64,000 nucleotides of DNA from Propionibacteriaceae bacterium ZF39 (GCA_039565995.1 CP154795.1:1240001-1304000); one strand, 5' to 3'. Shown: positions 37,523 through 46,042, counted from the first letter of the stretch. Notes: a model not told the origin generated them from the sequence alone. Program-made: numbers and translations.

Positions 37523-37643
37523 CCGTCGCGGTGCGACGGAACGGTGCCACTCCGTCGCTCCGGCGACGGTGAGGCCGATTGTTCAGGGTGCCGGTGGGCA
37601 CCACAGCCTGATTGTGCCCGCGCAGGCGGTCACCTGCGGGTCG
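37523..37643. promoter_or_regulatory. Tandem mutually exclusive hairpins between DUF4190 and CorA-like genes
   Basis: CCGTCGC/GCGACGG stems occur twice: 37523-37529 with 37533-37539, and 37552-37558 with 37563-37569. Because the arms are identical, the first left arm can also pair with the last right arm, and GACGGA (37535-37540) can pair with TCCGTC (37551-37556). A third hairpin, CGCAGG/CCTGCG, lies at about 37621-37638. The set sits in the 178-bp gap upstream of the CorA-like start and could act as an alternative-structure RNA leader. Confidence 0.5.
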
Positions 37644-37679
37644 CCGGTGTTGGCATTCGGAACGCGTCACACTGGGAGG

Positions 37680-38663
37680 GTGACCTCCGGCGTACAGATT
37701 CTGGAATGGCGAGACGGCGCCGAAGTCAGGCCGCCCGATGACCTCGCGTTCGCCCTGTCGGATCCCCGCACGATCGTCTGGGTCGACCTGGCCGGCGCGG
37801 ATCCGGCAGTGCTGCACGACCTGGCCGATCAGGTGGGTCTGGACCCGCGGGCGGTCGAGGACGCCCTGACGCCGGGGGAGCGACCGAAGGCAAGTCGCCA
37901 CGGCGACCAGTTCTTTGTGACGTGCCACGCCAGTGAGCTGGTCGATGACAGCCCCCAGCTCCATGATTCCCGTCTCGTGCTCCATCAGGTCTCGGCTTTC
38001 GCGCTGCCCCACGGGGTCCTTACGGTGCGCGCGGACGACCGGTTCTCGCTGGACGGCGTACGCGACCGGCTCCGGGAACGACCCGACCTCATTGCAGCCG
38101 GAGCCGCCGGCCTGATCCACACGCTCGTCGACCTGGTCGTCGACAGCCACTTCGACACGATCCAGGAGGTCGACGATGTGGCGGAGGATGTCGAGACCGA
38201 TCTGTTCGCCGACCGACTACCGTCGGGGCGGGTGATGCAGGCATCGCTCTATCGCCTGCACAAGGAGCTCGTCCACCTGCGGCGGGCGGTGCTGCCGCTG
38301 CGCGAAGTGGTGGGTACGCTGCGTCGGCAGTTCGGCGAGTCCGGCCCGCTGGCGGCGGATTTCGACGATCTGTATGACCATGTCATGCGGGCGTCGGAGT
38401 GGACGGAGTCGCTGCGGGACATGGTGAGCGCGTTGTTCGAAACGCATGTCTCGCTGCTGGATGCGCGGCTCAACGTGGTGATGAAGAAGCTCGCCGGCTG
38501 GGCGGCCGTCATTGCCGTGCCGACCGCCATCACGGGCTGGTTCGGTCAGAACGTGCCCTTCCCCGGCAACGGGGAACCGCTCGGCCTGGTGCTCAGTCTG
38601 GGCATGATCGTGGCGCTGACCTTGGTGGTCTATGTGATGTTGCGCCGCAACGACTGGATCTGA
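37680..38663 (+). CDS. CorA-like divalent cation transporter
   Basis: A 327-residue protein with a large cytoplasmic alpha/beta-plus-helical N-terminal domain and two C-terminal membrane helices (LAGWAAVIAVPTAITGWFGQN and LVLSLGMIVALTLVVYVML). The canonical GMN signature is replaced by GQN in WFGQNVPFPG, a variant seen in some actinobacterial CorA-like proteins. It probably moves Mg2+ or another divalent metal. GTG 37680 is directly preceded by GGGAGG with no spacer, so the start is uncertain; an upstream in-frame GTG near 37647 is possible. Confidence 0.82.
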   Translation: MTSGVQILEWRDGAEVRPPDDLAFALSDPRTIVWVDLAGADPAVLHDLADQVGLDPRAVEDALTPGERPKASRHGDQFFVTCHASELVDDSPQLHDSRLVLHQVSAFALPHGVLTVRADDRFSLDGVRDRLRERPDLIAAGAAGLIHTLVDLVVDSHFDTIQEVDDVAEDVETDLFADRLPSGRVMQASLYRLHKELVHLRRAVLPLREVVGTLRRQFGESGPLAADFDDLYDHVMRASEWTESLRDMVSALFETHVSLLDARLNVVMKKLAGWAAVIAVPTAITGWFGQNVPFPGNGEPLGLVLSLGMIVALTLVVYVMLRRNDWI

Positions 38664-38664
38664 G

Positions 38665-39981
38665 TCACGCCACCTCGTCGGAGGCGGCCACGAACGTATT
38701 GCAGCGTCCCGGGGTGGCGTCACCGGTGAAGCCGGTCTCGAACCAGCGGCCGAAGTTCTCGGGCCGGCCGTGCGTACGGTCCCGGCCCGGTTGGTCGCCG
38801 GTGCGATATTCGGCTGCCGTGATCGCGCGCCGGTCGGCGTCGGTCATGCCGAACGACACGGAATGGGCCGACAGGCCGAGCCCGGCATAGCAGTTGGCCT
38901 GCAGTTCCATGCGCCGGTTCACCTCGAGGTCGCCGCTGTCGTGGAACAGCCGGGCATAGGCGCCGAGGATGCCGGTCCGGGCCTGCACGTGGTGGGCGAA
39001 CTCGTGTGCGAGCAGGTTCTCGAACTGATAGGTGATCAACCCGTCGTCGTTGCGCACGTGCGCGTATTCGGATTCGTTCACATAGATCGATTCGTTGGCC
39101 GAGCAATAGAACCCCGCCGCATAGCCCGGGCTGGTGCCGCACGGCGTCGAGATCTGTCCGCGGTAGTAGCTCACCTGCGGTTTCGTGAGCGTGAACCCGG
39201 CGTTCTCCACCGCCGGTTGCCACGAGACCATCAGGCAATCGACGTAGCGATTGACCCGTGACTCGAGTTCGGGTCCCGTGAGATGCCCATCGTTGAGCGA
39301 CCAGATCGGGTCGTAGGGGCAGCGGACCGGGTTCGCCACGCGCTGGCCGTAGGTCGCGTTGGATCGCGTCCAGGCGTTCGCCTGAGCCGTGTCCAGCGGG
39401 AACAGCACCCTCTCCGGCCCGGACCCGGGCGGTGCCGGGACCTCGTAATCCTCGTTCTCGTACGCCACCCCGTCCGGGCGCGAGCGTTCGCCCGGGCGGG
39501 TCGGCGTCGGCTGTGGCGAGGGGGGCGTGGTGGTCGGGCGGGGTGTCCTGCTGGGCGTCGTGCCCGGTGTCGGATCGGGGGTGGTGGCCGAGGTCGGGGA
39601 AGGGCTGGCCGCCGGTGTCGGGGCTGTCGTCTGCAGCGGTGGCGGGGGCGGTGTCGTCGTGATTTCGGCTGCTCGGTTGCCGAGGACCACACTCAGGACC
39701 GCGATGACGATGATCACCGCACCCAGTGCGCCGCCACCGATCAGGGCGAGCCGGCCCCAGCGACGGGGTGGCTTCGGTGGCGGCAGCAGTGTCGGTCCGC
39801 TCGGGCCGGGGTGGTTGAACGGGTTGGCTGCGGGGCCGCCGAACGGTGATCCGGGTGCCGGGGCCGGTGGCCATGGTGTCCCGGACCCGCCGGCGAACGG
39901 GTTGGGCGGGTTCCCGGGCGTACCCCCGCCGCCGGAGCCCGACGACCACGGCTGGAAGGGGTTTCCGGGGGGATAGCTCAC
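38665..39981 (-). CDS. Membrane-anchored neutral zinc metallopeptidase (YpfJ-like)
   Basis: A 438-residue protein. The Gly/Pro-rich N-terminus (1-75) precedes one membrane helix (LALIGGGALGAVIIVIAVLS), then a Thr/Pro-rich linker (about 110-175) and the peptidase domain. The zinc motif HEFAHHVQ is followed by MELQANCYAGLG, where a Glu supplies the third ligand. The family is the putative neutral zinc metallopeptidase group; substrates are unknown. The long low-complexity linker suggests the domain crosses or sits in the cell wall. Confidence 0.88.
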   Translation of the reverse strand: MSYPPGNPFQPWSSGSGGGGTPGNPPNPFAGGSGTPWPPAPAPGSPFGGPAANPFNHPGPSGPTLLPPPKPPRRWGRLALIGGGALGAVIIVIAVLSVVLGNRAAEITTTPPPPPLQTTAPTPAASPSPTSATTPDPTPGTTPSRTPRPTTTPPSPQPTPTRPGERSRPDGVAYENEDYEVPAPPGSGPERVLFPLDTAQANAWTRSNATYGQRVANPVRCPYDPIWSLNDGHLTGPELESRVNRYVDCLMVSWQPAVENAGFTLTKPQVSYYRGQISTPCGTSPGYAAGFYCSANESIYVNESEYAHVRNDDGLITYQFENLLAHEFAHHVQARTGILGAYARLFHDSGDLEVNRRMELQANCYAGLGLSAHSVSFGMTDADRRAITAAEYRTGDQPGRDRTHGRPENFGRWFETGFTGDATPGRCNTFVAASDEVA

Positions 39982-40046
39982 GGAGGGGAGGGTACGGAAA
40001 AGACAGGTCAGACAGGGAACCGTCGCGATCCGGCTACTGTGACGCC

Positions 40047-40457
40047 ATGCGTACGCCTGCGGCCATCCTCGGCGCCCTCCTGCTCACCGGTTGTTCGTTC
40101 CTGGCAGGTGGCTCGGGCGAGTTCACCGTCGAGGGCACGACCTATCGGATCGACAAGCTGAGCTGCTTCAGGTCACCCGAAGGGCTGACGATCACGGGAT
40201 CGGCCAACTCATCGTCGCTGTATGTGCGGATGACCGATGCGACGAGGCCCGAGGTGGACGCTGTGCAGTTGGGCGCGGGCGATATCGCCACGCTCGCGAT
40301 GGGCGACGGCGAGGGCAGGATGACGGTGCAGCGGAGCGACAAGCGCTTCGAGCTGAACGGCGCTCTCCTGCACACCAGCGACTCCGCCAACGCCGCCGCC
40401 GGTACCGAGGAACCGTTCACCGCAGTGATCGAGTGCGCGGAGATCCGCGACCTCTAG
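40047..40457 (+). CDS. LpqH-like small lipoprotein
   Basis: A 136-residue lipoprotein. The signal ends in lipobox LLTGC (Cys at about 15). The mature part follows the pattern of the mycobacterial 19-kDa antigen LpqH family: PEVDAVQLG, a Gly-containing turn, RFELNGALLHTSDSAN and a final FTAVIEC paired with an early Cys (KLSCF). ATG 40047 lies 6 nt after TACTGT, a leaderless start. Its stop codon overlaps the stop of convergent efeB by three bases. Role is unknown; proximity to iron uptake genes may be incidental. Confidence 0.75.
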   Translation: MRTPAAILGALLLTGCSFLAGGSGEFTVEGTTYRIDKLSCFRSPEGLTITGSANSSSLYVRMTDATRPEVDAVQLGAGDIATLAMGDGEGRMTVQRSDKRFELNGALLHTSDSANAAAGTEEPFTAVIECAEIRDL

Positions 40458-41746
40458 GACAGCAGAGTCTCACCGATGAACCCGCCGGGAGCCACTCCGG
40501 GCGGAATCGCCCACAGCCCGGACCCGGTGTGGCGGAGGTACTCGACCAGCCGGTCCTGGCTCTGCATGCGGGTCTGCATCGGGATGTAGTGGGTCGCCGG
40601 GTCGGTCACGAACGCCAGGAAGAACAGGCCCGCGTCGAGGCGTCCGAGACCGGTGGATCCGTCGACGAAGTTGTAGCCGCGGCGGAGCATGCGGACGCCA
40701 CCGTTGTGATCCGGATGGGCGACCGACACATGGGAACCGCTGTCGATCAGCGGCTTTCCGCCCCGGCCCGCGAGCGTGAAATCAGCTGTGGCGAATTCTC
40801 CGCCCCCGGACAGCGGGGCACCCTCGGCCTTGGACCGTCCGATCAGGAGTTCCTGTTCCCGCAGGGGAGCCCGATCCCAGGTCTCGATGTGCATGTTGAT
40901 CCGTCGGGCGACGAGGAACGTCCCACCGGCCAGCCAGTCCGCCGCGGTTTCCCGACCTGCCGGCACCCAGAGGTGGCTGTCGAGTTCGGCGGCTTCCTCG
41001 GCCTTCAGGTTGGCCGTGCCGTCCTTGAATCCGAAGAGGTTGCGCGGTGTGTCCTGGGCGGTCGAGGTTGATGACGTCCGGCCGAAACCGAGCTGGGACC
41101 ATCGCACCGATGCGGTCCCGAAGGCGATCCTGGCCAGGTTGCGGACGGCGTGGACGGCCACCTGTGGGTCATCGGCACAGGCCTGGACGCACAGGTCCCC
41201 GTCGCTGCGGGCGGGCTCCAACATGTCGCCCGAGAAGTGGGGGAGCCTGGCGAGCGAGGCGGGTTTCCGATCGGCGAGGCCGAATCGGTCGATGCCGTCG
41301 TCGGTCCGGAACAGGGTCGGGCCGAATCCGAACGTGATGGTCAGCCCGGCCGGTGGGAGACCGATCGCCTCCCCCGTATCGTCCGGCGGTGCGTCATAGG
41401 AGGTGCCCCCGGTGCCGGCCGGCTCGCCCCGGACCATGCGTTCGGCAGCCCTCGTCCAGCGTTCCAGCAGGCGCACCAGCTTGCGCCGGTCGTCGGTGGT
41501 GACGTCGAAAGCGGCGAAGTGCAGGCGGTCCTGCGCCGGCGTGACGATGCCGGCCTGGTGCGGTCCGTGGAAGGGGTACGCCCGGCCCGCCGGCTGGTCG
41601 GGTCGCGCTCCCGGTTCGGGTTCGTGGCCGACGGCGTACCCGGCCGCCGCCGAGCCACCCACGAGCGCGGCACCGGCACCGGCGACGGAGAGCAGTCCGC
41701 GGCGGGTGAGGCCTCGTCTCCCGGAGCCGTCCTGGGTGCTTCGCAT
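40454..41746 (-). CDS. efeB: Dye-decolorising peroxidase/deferrochelatase EfeB
   Basis: A 430-residue Tat-exported heme peroxidase. The signal RRGLTRRGLLSVAGAGAALV is twin-arginine type. The DyP catalytic loop GFKDGTANL carries the distal Asp, and the proximal heme His is in the GGVRMLRRGYN-preceding HPDHNG region. EfeB extracts or oxidises iron for the EfeUO importer. The start overlaps the efeO stop (TGATG), completing a tightly coupled efeU-efeO-efeB operon. Confidence 0.94.
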   Translation of the reverse strand: MRSTQDGSGRRGLTRRGLLSVAGAGAALVGGSAAAGYAVGHEPEPGARPDQPAGRAYPFHGPHQAGIVTPAQDRLHFAAFDVTTDDRRKLVRLLERWTRAAERMVRGEPAGTGGTSYDAPPDDTGEAIGLPPAGLTITFGFGPTLFRTDDGIDRFGLADRKPASLARLPHFSGDMLEPARSDGDLCVQACADDPQVAVHAVRNLARIAFGTASVRWSQLGFGRTSSTSTAQDTPRNLFGFKDGTANLKAEEAAELDSHLWVPAGRETAADWLAGGTFLVARRINMHIETWDRAPLREQELLIGRSKAEGAPLSGGGEFATADFTLAGRGGKPLIDSGSHVSVAHPDHNGGVRMLRRGYNFVDGSTGLGRLDAGLFFLAFVTDPATHYIPMQTRMQSQDRLVEYLRHTGSGLWAIPPGVAPGGFIGETLLS

Positions 41747-42903
41747 CAGATCACCGCGGCGGTGAGCTGGGACAGGGGCTCGGACAGCGCGTTGACCGCG
41801 TCGGAAAGCTCCCGGATCTCGTTGTCGCCCAGCTGGTCGTAGGTCTTGAATCCGGTGCCGACCCGATGCTGGTCGAGCAGTTCCTGCAGCGAACCGAAAT
41901 CGGTCTCGATCTGGCGATCCAGGTCGGGGTTCTTCTGTTGCAGCAGGGGCCGCAGGCCCTCCCAGGCGACCCGGGCGCCGTCGACGTTGGCCTGGAAGTC
42001 CCACAGGTCGGTGCGGGACCAGTATTCCTCCTCGCCCGTGACCTTGCCGGTCGCAACCTCGTCGAGCAGGCCCTTGGCGCCGTTGCCGATCACGTCAGCC
42101 GTGAAGGTCAGGTCCCGGGTGCGGGTGTGGAGGTCCCGGGTGTCGCTGACGAGCTGGTCGGCGTACCGGGCGCGTTCCTGGGGCGTGAGCGGGGTGTAGT
42201 TGTCGGCCCGCTGGGGCCAGAGGTCCTTCTCCATCCGGTGCCAGCCGGTCCACTCCTGCCCCTCCTCCAGGTCGGCCTCGCGCGCGTCCATCCGCGGATC
42301 CAGGTCACCGAACGACTCGGCGACCGTCTCGATCCGCTCCCAGTTCGTCCGGGCGTCGGGATAGAGCTGTCGGGCGCGGTCGTCCTGGCCGGTCCGATAG
42401 GCCTCGGCGAAGAGCTCCGTCTTGGCGAGCAACTGGTCGGTCTGGTCCTTCACATAGGACTGGTATTGCGCATTGGCCTGATCGAGCAGGGCCTTGTCGT
42501 CGGCGCTCACGGGCATGCTTTGGCCAGTCACCGTGAACGCCGCCCGGATGCCGTCGCCGACCATGCCCGGCTTGCAGGCGGTGAAATAGTTGCCCGGTTG
42601 GGCGCTCAGGACGAGCTCCCGCGTGAGGCCCGGGCCGATGTTCTCGACCTCGCCGATGATCCGCAGCCCGTCGTCGCCCAGGACGTAGAACTCGTTGACC
42701 TTCGATCCGTTGTTGGTGACGGCGAAGGTGAGCTTCCCCGCCGGTGCCTCGCCGGCGGACAGGCTGCATGCGCTGTCGGAGGCGGCGACTGTGAGCTTCT
42801 GCGGGTCTCCCGCTGCGTTCGGCGCGGAGGTGTTGTCGGTGCAGGCCGTCGCGAGGAGAAGGGTGGCGATGACGGCGAGGGGTAGGCGGTGCGGGCGGTT
42901 CAT
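41746..42903 (-). CDS. efeO: Iron uptake lipoprotein EfeO (cupredoxin + M75 peptidase-like)
   Basis: A 385-residue lipoprotein with lipobox LATAC. The N-terminal cupredoxin-like domain (about 35-130) contains the CSLSAGEAPAGKL and YFTACKPGM segments. The C-terminal M75 peptidase-like helical domain carries the HxxE motif in GWHRMEKDLWP, proposed to bind Fe. It delivers iron to EfeU at the cell surface. It overlaps both neighbours by ATGA/TGATG junctions. Confidence 0.93.
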   Translation of the reverse strand: MNRPHRLPLAVIATLLLATACTDNTSAPNAAGDPQKLTVAASDSACSLSAGEAPAGKLTFAVTNNGSKVNEFYVLGDDGLRIIGEVENIGPGLTRELVLSAQPGNYFTACKPGMVGDGIRAAFTVTGQSMPVSADDKALLDQANAQYQSYVKDQTDQLLAKTELFAEAYRTGQDDRARQLYPDARTNWERIETVAESFGDLDPRMDAREADLEEGQEWTGWHRMEKDLWPQRADNYTPLTPQERARYADQLVSDTRDLHTRTRDLTFTADVIGNGAKGLLDEVATGKVTGEEEYWSRTDLWDFQANVDGARVAWEGLRPLLQQKNPDLDRQIETDFGSLQELLDQHRVGTGFKTYDQLGDNEIRELSDAVNALSEPLSQLTAAVI

Positions 42904-43784
42904 GCGGTGTCTCCGGTGGGAACGATCGGATGGGTGGTGGGTGTGGGCTGCTTCGGCGCCGGCGACGCCGGTCGGCCTCGCATCCGGCGCCAGAACAGGA
43001 AACCGACGGGGACCACGTAGGCCCACCAGGCGAGGAACTGCAGCCAGGTGGTGCTCGGGGAGAAGTTGAAGATGCCCTTCAGCAGGGTTCCGAGAACCGA
43101 TCCCGGCGGGATCTGCGCGGACAGGTCGAAGGCCAGGCTCCCGAGGCCGGGCAGGAATCGTGCCTCCTGGAGGTCGTGGATGCCGTACGCGAGTACGCCA
43201 GCCGCCACGAGGATCAGGAAGCCGCCGGTGATGGCGAAGAACCGGGTGAGGTTGATCTTCAGCGCTCCCTTGTAGATCAGGTAACCGAGGAGCACGGCCA
43301 GCACCAGGCCCAGCAGGGCGCCGACGAGTGGGACGGTCGTGGACGTGCCGGCGGCGGTGGCGGAGCGGGTCGCCGCCCACAGGAACAGCGCGGTCTCCAG
43401 GCCTTCCCTGCCGACAGCGAGGGCGGCAACGACCGAAAGTGCGCCGGGAGAACGGTCGACGGCGGAATCGACGGCAGCCCGGAGCTTTCCGGCCAGGCCC
43501 CGGGCGGCCCCGGCCATCCAGAAAATCATCCACGTCACGAAGGCGACCGCGATGATCGACAGCGACCCGCCGATGAGCTCCTGGGCCTCGAACGTCAGGC
43601 CCCTCGGGCCGAAGGTCAGCAGGGCGCCGAAAGCGAGCGACACGCCAACGGCGAGGGCGATGCCGAGCCACACGCGGGGGATGAGGTGTTTTCGGTTGGT
43701 TTTCACCAGGTAGGCGATCAGGATGCTCACGACGAGGGACGCCTCCAGTCCCTCCCGCAGCCCGATCAGCAGGTTGGCCGTCAC
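42900..43784 (-). CDS. efeU: Ferrous iron permease EfeU (FTR1 family)
   Basis: A 294-residue polytopic permease with two REGLE iron-path motifs: REGLEASLVV at residue 10 and REGLETALFL in the middle. The GTG start at 43784 has AAAGG about 8-9 nt upstream. It heads the efeUOB operon, and a near-ideal DtxR/IdeR box lies 16-34 nt upstream of the start codon, so transcription should be shut off when iron is plentiful. Confidence 0.94.
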   Translation of the reverse strand: MTANLLIGLREGLEASLVVSILIAYLVKTNRKHLIPRVWLGIALAVGVSLAFGALLTFGPRGLTFEAQELIGGSLSIIAVAFVTWMIFWMAGAARGLAGKLRAAVDSAVDRSPGALSVVAALAVGREGLETALFLWAATRSATAAGTSTTVPLVGALLGLVLAVLLGYLIYKGALKINLTRFFAITGGFLILVAAGVLAYGIHDLQEARFLPGLGSLAFDLSAQIPPGSVLGTLLKGIFNFSPSTTWLQFLAWWAYVVPVGFLFWRRMRGRPASPAPKQPTPTTHPIVPTGDTA

Positions 43785-43799
43785 TGTTCCACCTTTCCC

Positions 43800-43818
43800 T
43801 TAGGCAAGGCTTGCCTAA
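43800..43818. promoter_or_regulatory. DtxR/IdeR-type iron box of efeUOB
   Basis: TTAGGCAAGGCTTGCCTAA is a perfect 19-bp palindrome matching the iron-box consensus TTAGGTTAGSCTAACCTAA at 14-16 positions. A second, weaker half-overlapping site follows (43816-43834, ending AACCTAA), so two repressor dimers may bind. It lies just upstream of efeU on the minus strand. Confidence 0.9.
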
Positions 43819-43947
43819 GTAAGGAGAACCTAAATCTCAGCGTCTCTGCTGCGCAATGCCCGGGAGAGGAAAAGGCATGTGATCACCATCACGAAAGCCG
43901 GCCCGCTGCACACGGACCGGCTTCAGTTGGGGAGTGCTCCCCGAGGC

Positions 43948-44904
43948 TCAGAAATAGATGCCCAGGACGAGGGTGACGACCCAGAGCGCGCCGGAGATCT
44001 GGAGGGCGCGGTGGTTGAGGACCACATCCTCGGGCTCGCCTGCATCGCCGCGGTCGACCTCGAGGGCGTACTGCAGCAGGCCGAGGGTCAGCGGAATGAT
44101 CGAGATCACGAGCCAGGGCAGACCCCACAGTCCGCCGCCGGGAGCGGGCGCGCCCGGAGTCACGCCGCCGCCGATTGCCCACAGGCAGTAGGCCACGAGC
44201 GTCACGGCGGCCGAGAGGTGCCAGGCGAAGCGCAGATAGGTGTCGGTGTATTCCTTCAACGACTTCCGGGTGCCGGCCTCCGAACCGAGGATGACCATCT
44301 CCGAATAACGCTTCCCCGAGACCATGAACAGCGAGCCGAACGCGGCGACCAGGAGGAACCAGGCCGACAGGTCGATGCCGGTGGCCACGCCGCCCGCAAT
44401 CATGCGGAGCAGGAAGCCTGACGCCACCATCGCCAGGTCGATGATCGGCTGGTGCTTCAGGAACTGGGTGTACATCAGCTGCAGCACCAGGTAGACCACC
44501 AGCACCACGCCCAGCATCGGTGCGACATAGAAGCCGAGCCCGAGGCTGAGAATGGTGGTGATCACGGCCATCACATAGGCCGTCGATACCTTGAGTTCGC
44601 CCGCCGCGATCGGCCGGAACCGCTTCTTGGGATGCAGGCGATCCTCTTCGACATCCTTGGCGTCGTTGAGGAGATAGATCGTCGCGCTGATGAGCGAGAA
44701 GGCCACGAATGCGAGAGCGGCGTTGAGCAGCACCTGCAGGTGATCCGAGTTGCCGCGGGTATGGAACCCGGCGGTGAGCGGGGCAGCGAAGACCAGGACG
44801 TTCTTCATCCACTGGCGCGGGCGCATGGCGCGCAACCACGCCGGCAGGACCGTCTTGGGAGGCATCTGGCGGCTGGGGAGCGCGGGGCGCGATTCAGTAC
44901 TCAT
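43948..44904 (-). CDS. UbiA-family decaprenyl-phosphate phosphoribosyltransferase
   Basis: A 318-residue membrane prenyltransferase. RAMRPRQWMKNVLVFAAPL, the first aspartate motif NDAKDVEEDRLHPKKRFRPIA and LLRMIAGG are typical of the DPPR synthase branch (Rv3806c-like), which joins PRPP to decaprenyl phosphate for arabinan precursors. About eight to nine membrane helices. No dprE1/dprE2 genes are in the window; a GtrA-family gene at 53.8 kb may or may not be related. Assignment to this branch rather than another UbiA activity is by motif memory. Confidence 0.82.
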   Translation of the reverse strand: MSTESRPALPSRQMPPKTVLPAWLRAMRPRQWMKNVLVFAAPLTAGFHTRGNSDHLQVLLNAALAFVAFSLISATIYLLNDAKDVEEDRLHPKKRFRPIAAGELKVSTAYVMAVITTILSLGLGFYVAPMLGVVLVVYLVLQLMYTQFLKHQPIIDLAMVASGFLLRMIAGGVATGIDLSAWFLLVAAFGSLFMVSGKRYSEMVILGSEAGTRKSLKEYTDTYLRFAWHLSAAVTLVAYCLWAIGGGVTPGAPAPGGGLWGLPWLVISIIPLTLGLLQYALEVDRGDAGEPEDVVLNHRALQISGALWVVTLVLGIYF

Positions 44905-44939
44905 GACGATTTTGAGGCTAGCCGACTACGGTGGGCGAC

Positions 44940-45404
44940 GTGTCATTCCGTGCCGCCCTGCGCACACGTGTCTGTGCGGCAGTGCTCGTTCTGTCGGCGT
45001 CCGCTCTCGTCGCCGGTTGTAGTGCTTCGGGGCCGGCGCCCGTCCCCGAACCGAGTCCCGTGACCGCCTCCGCTGAGGCGTACGCCGTCCCTGCCGGTGG
45101 AGTGTCTTTGGCGCAGCTCGGGTTCGGCAACGGGCCTGCCGATCGGGTGACCGTGCCGGCCGGGGCGCGGCTGAACCTTCGGGTGGACCAGCCGAACATG
45201 CAGACCATGACGTTCTCGGCGCCGGAGGCGAGTGTGATCGCCCAGTGGTTGCAGGAACACCTGCCCGGGGCTGGCTTCACGATCACCGCGTCCGGGGTCG
45301 ACGCCGGGGGACTCGTGTTCACGGGTCATGGCTGGGACGGTGCCTTCACCAGTGGTGGGGCCGAGGCCGCCCTGACCCTGCGTCGGTCGACGCACCAGGG
45401 TTGA
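44940..45404 (+). CDS. Small lipoprotein of unknown function
   Basis: A 154-residue protein with a signal peptide ending in lipobox LVAGC. The mature part (about 130 residues) has no domain I recognise; LNLRVDQPNMQTMTFSAPE and GLVFTGHGWDGAFTSG look like beta-rich segments. GTG 44940 lies 7 nt after TACGGT, a leaderless start, and was preferred to GTG 44931, which overlaps that box. It is divergent from the phosphoribosyltransferase gene. Confidence 0.75.
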   Translation: MSFRAALRTRVCAAVLVLSASALVAGCSASGPAPVPEPSPVTASAEAYAVPAGGVSLAQLGFGNGPADRVTVPAGARLNLRVDQPNMQTMTFSAPEASVIAQWLQEHLPGAGFTITASGVDAGGLVFTGHGWDGAFTSGGAEAALTLRRSTHQG

Positions 45405-45429
45405 GTCTCGGGCGTCGGGGCCTCGGACC

Positions 45430-46020
45430 TGGTGGTGCGGTCCTGGTGGTGCGGTCCTGACGCTGCGGTCTTTGATGGTTCGGTCTTCGTGGTTCGGTCC
45501 CTGCGCTTCGACCGCACGCTCGACCATTGCCCGCTTCGACCATTGGCCCGTTTCGGCCACGGCACGCCCATCGCCGACTGCACTCGTGCCATTTGGCACG
45601 ACTGCACGCACGACACCGCGTGCCGCGGCTCCAGTCGTGCCCTTCGGCACATCTGCTCCCAGCTCCCGGGCGTGTCGACCCAACAGGGGCCATGACGGTG
45701 AAGGGACCCCAGGCCTGCGCCAGCGCGGTATCCGACCAAGGGCGCCGGACACTGCCCCCAACCCCGCACTCTCCGACGTGGAAGCGACTCTCCGACGTGG
45801 CGCACGGTTGCGAGGTGAACTTCACGTAGGTATGTGACCGTGATGTCGGAACGTGCGCGTCTTTCGGCGCGGGAGGTGGCGTACGCGTTGGGAAGTGCAT
45901 GCTTTCGGGTTGCGAAGTGCTGGCCTCCGGGTGCAAAGCAGGCGTACGCGTTGGGAAGTGCATGCTTTCGGGTTGCGAAGTGCCGGTCTCCGGGGGCGGG
46001 GCAGGCGTACGCGGGGGGTG
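45430..46020 (-). repeat. Composite intergenic repeat, family B copy 1
   Basis: Gene-free 638-bp stretch. It contains two 63-bp direct repeats starting GGCGTACGCG at 45878 and 45941, with a third partial at 46004, and two palindromes: TCGTGCCATTTGGCACGA (45584-45601) and GTGCC-CTTC-GGCAC near 45638-45650. Read on the minus strand, the order and sequence match 58.8-59.4 kb, including the CGCGGTGTCG linker between the palindromes. On the plus strand an ATG at 45843 opens a short frame beginning MSERARLSAREVAYALGS, in which the 63-bp unit gives a 21-residue repeat; coding is unproven. Confidence 0.7.
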
Positions 46021-46042
46021 TCAGCCACGGCACCGCAACAGG

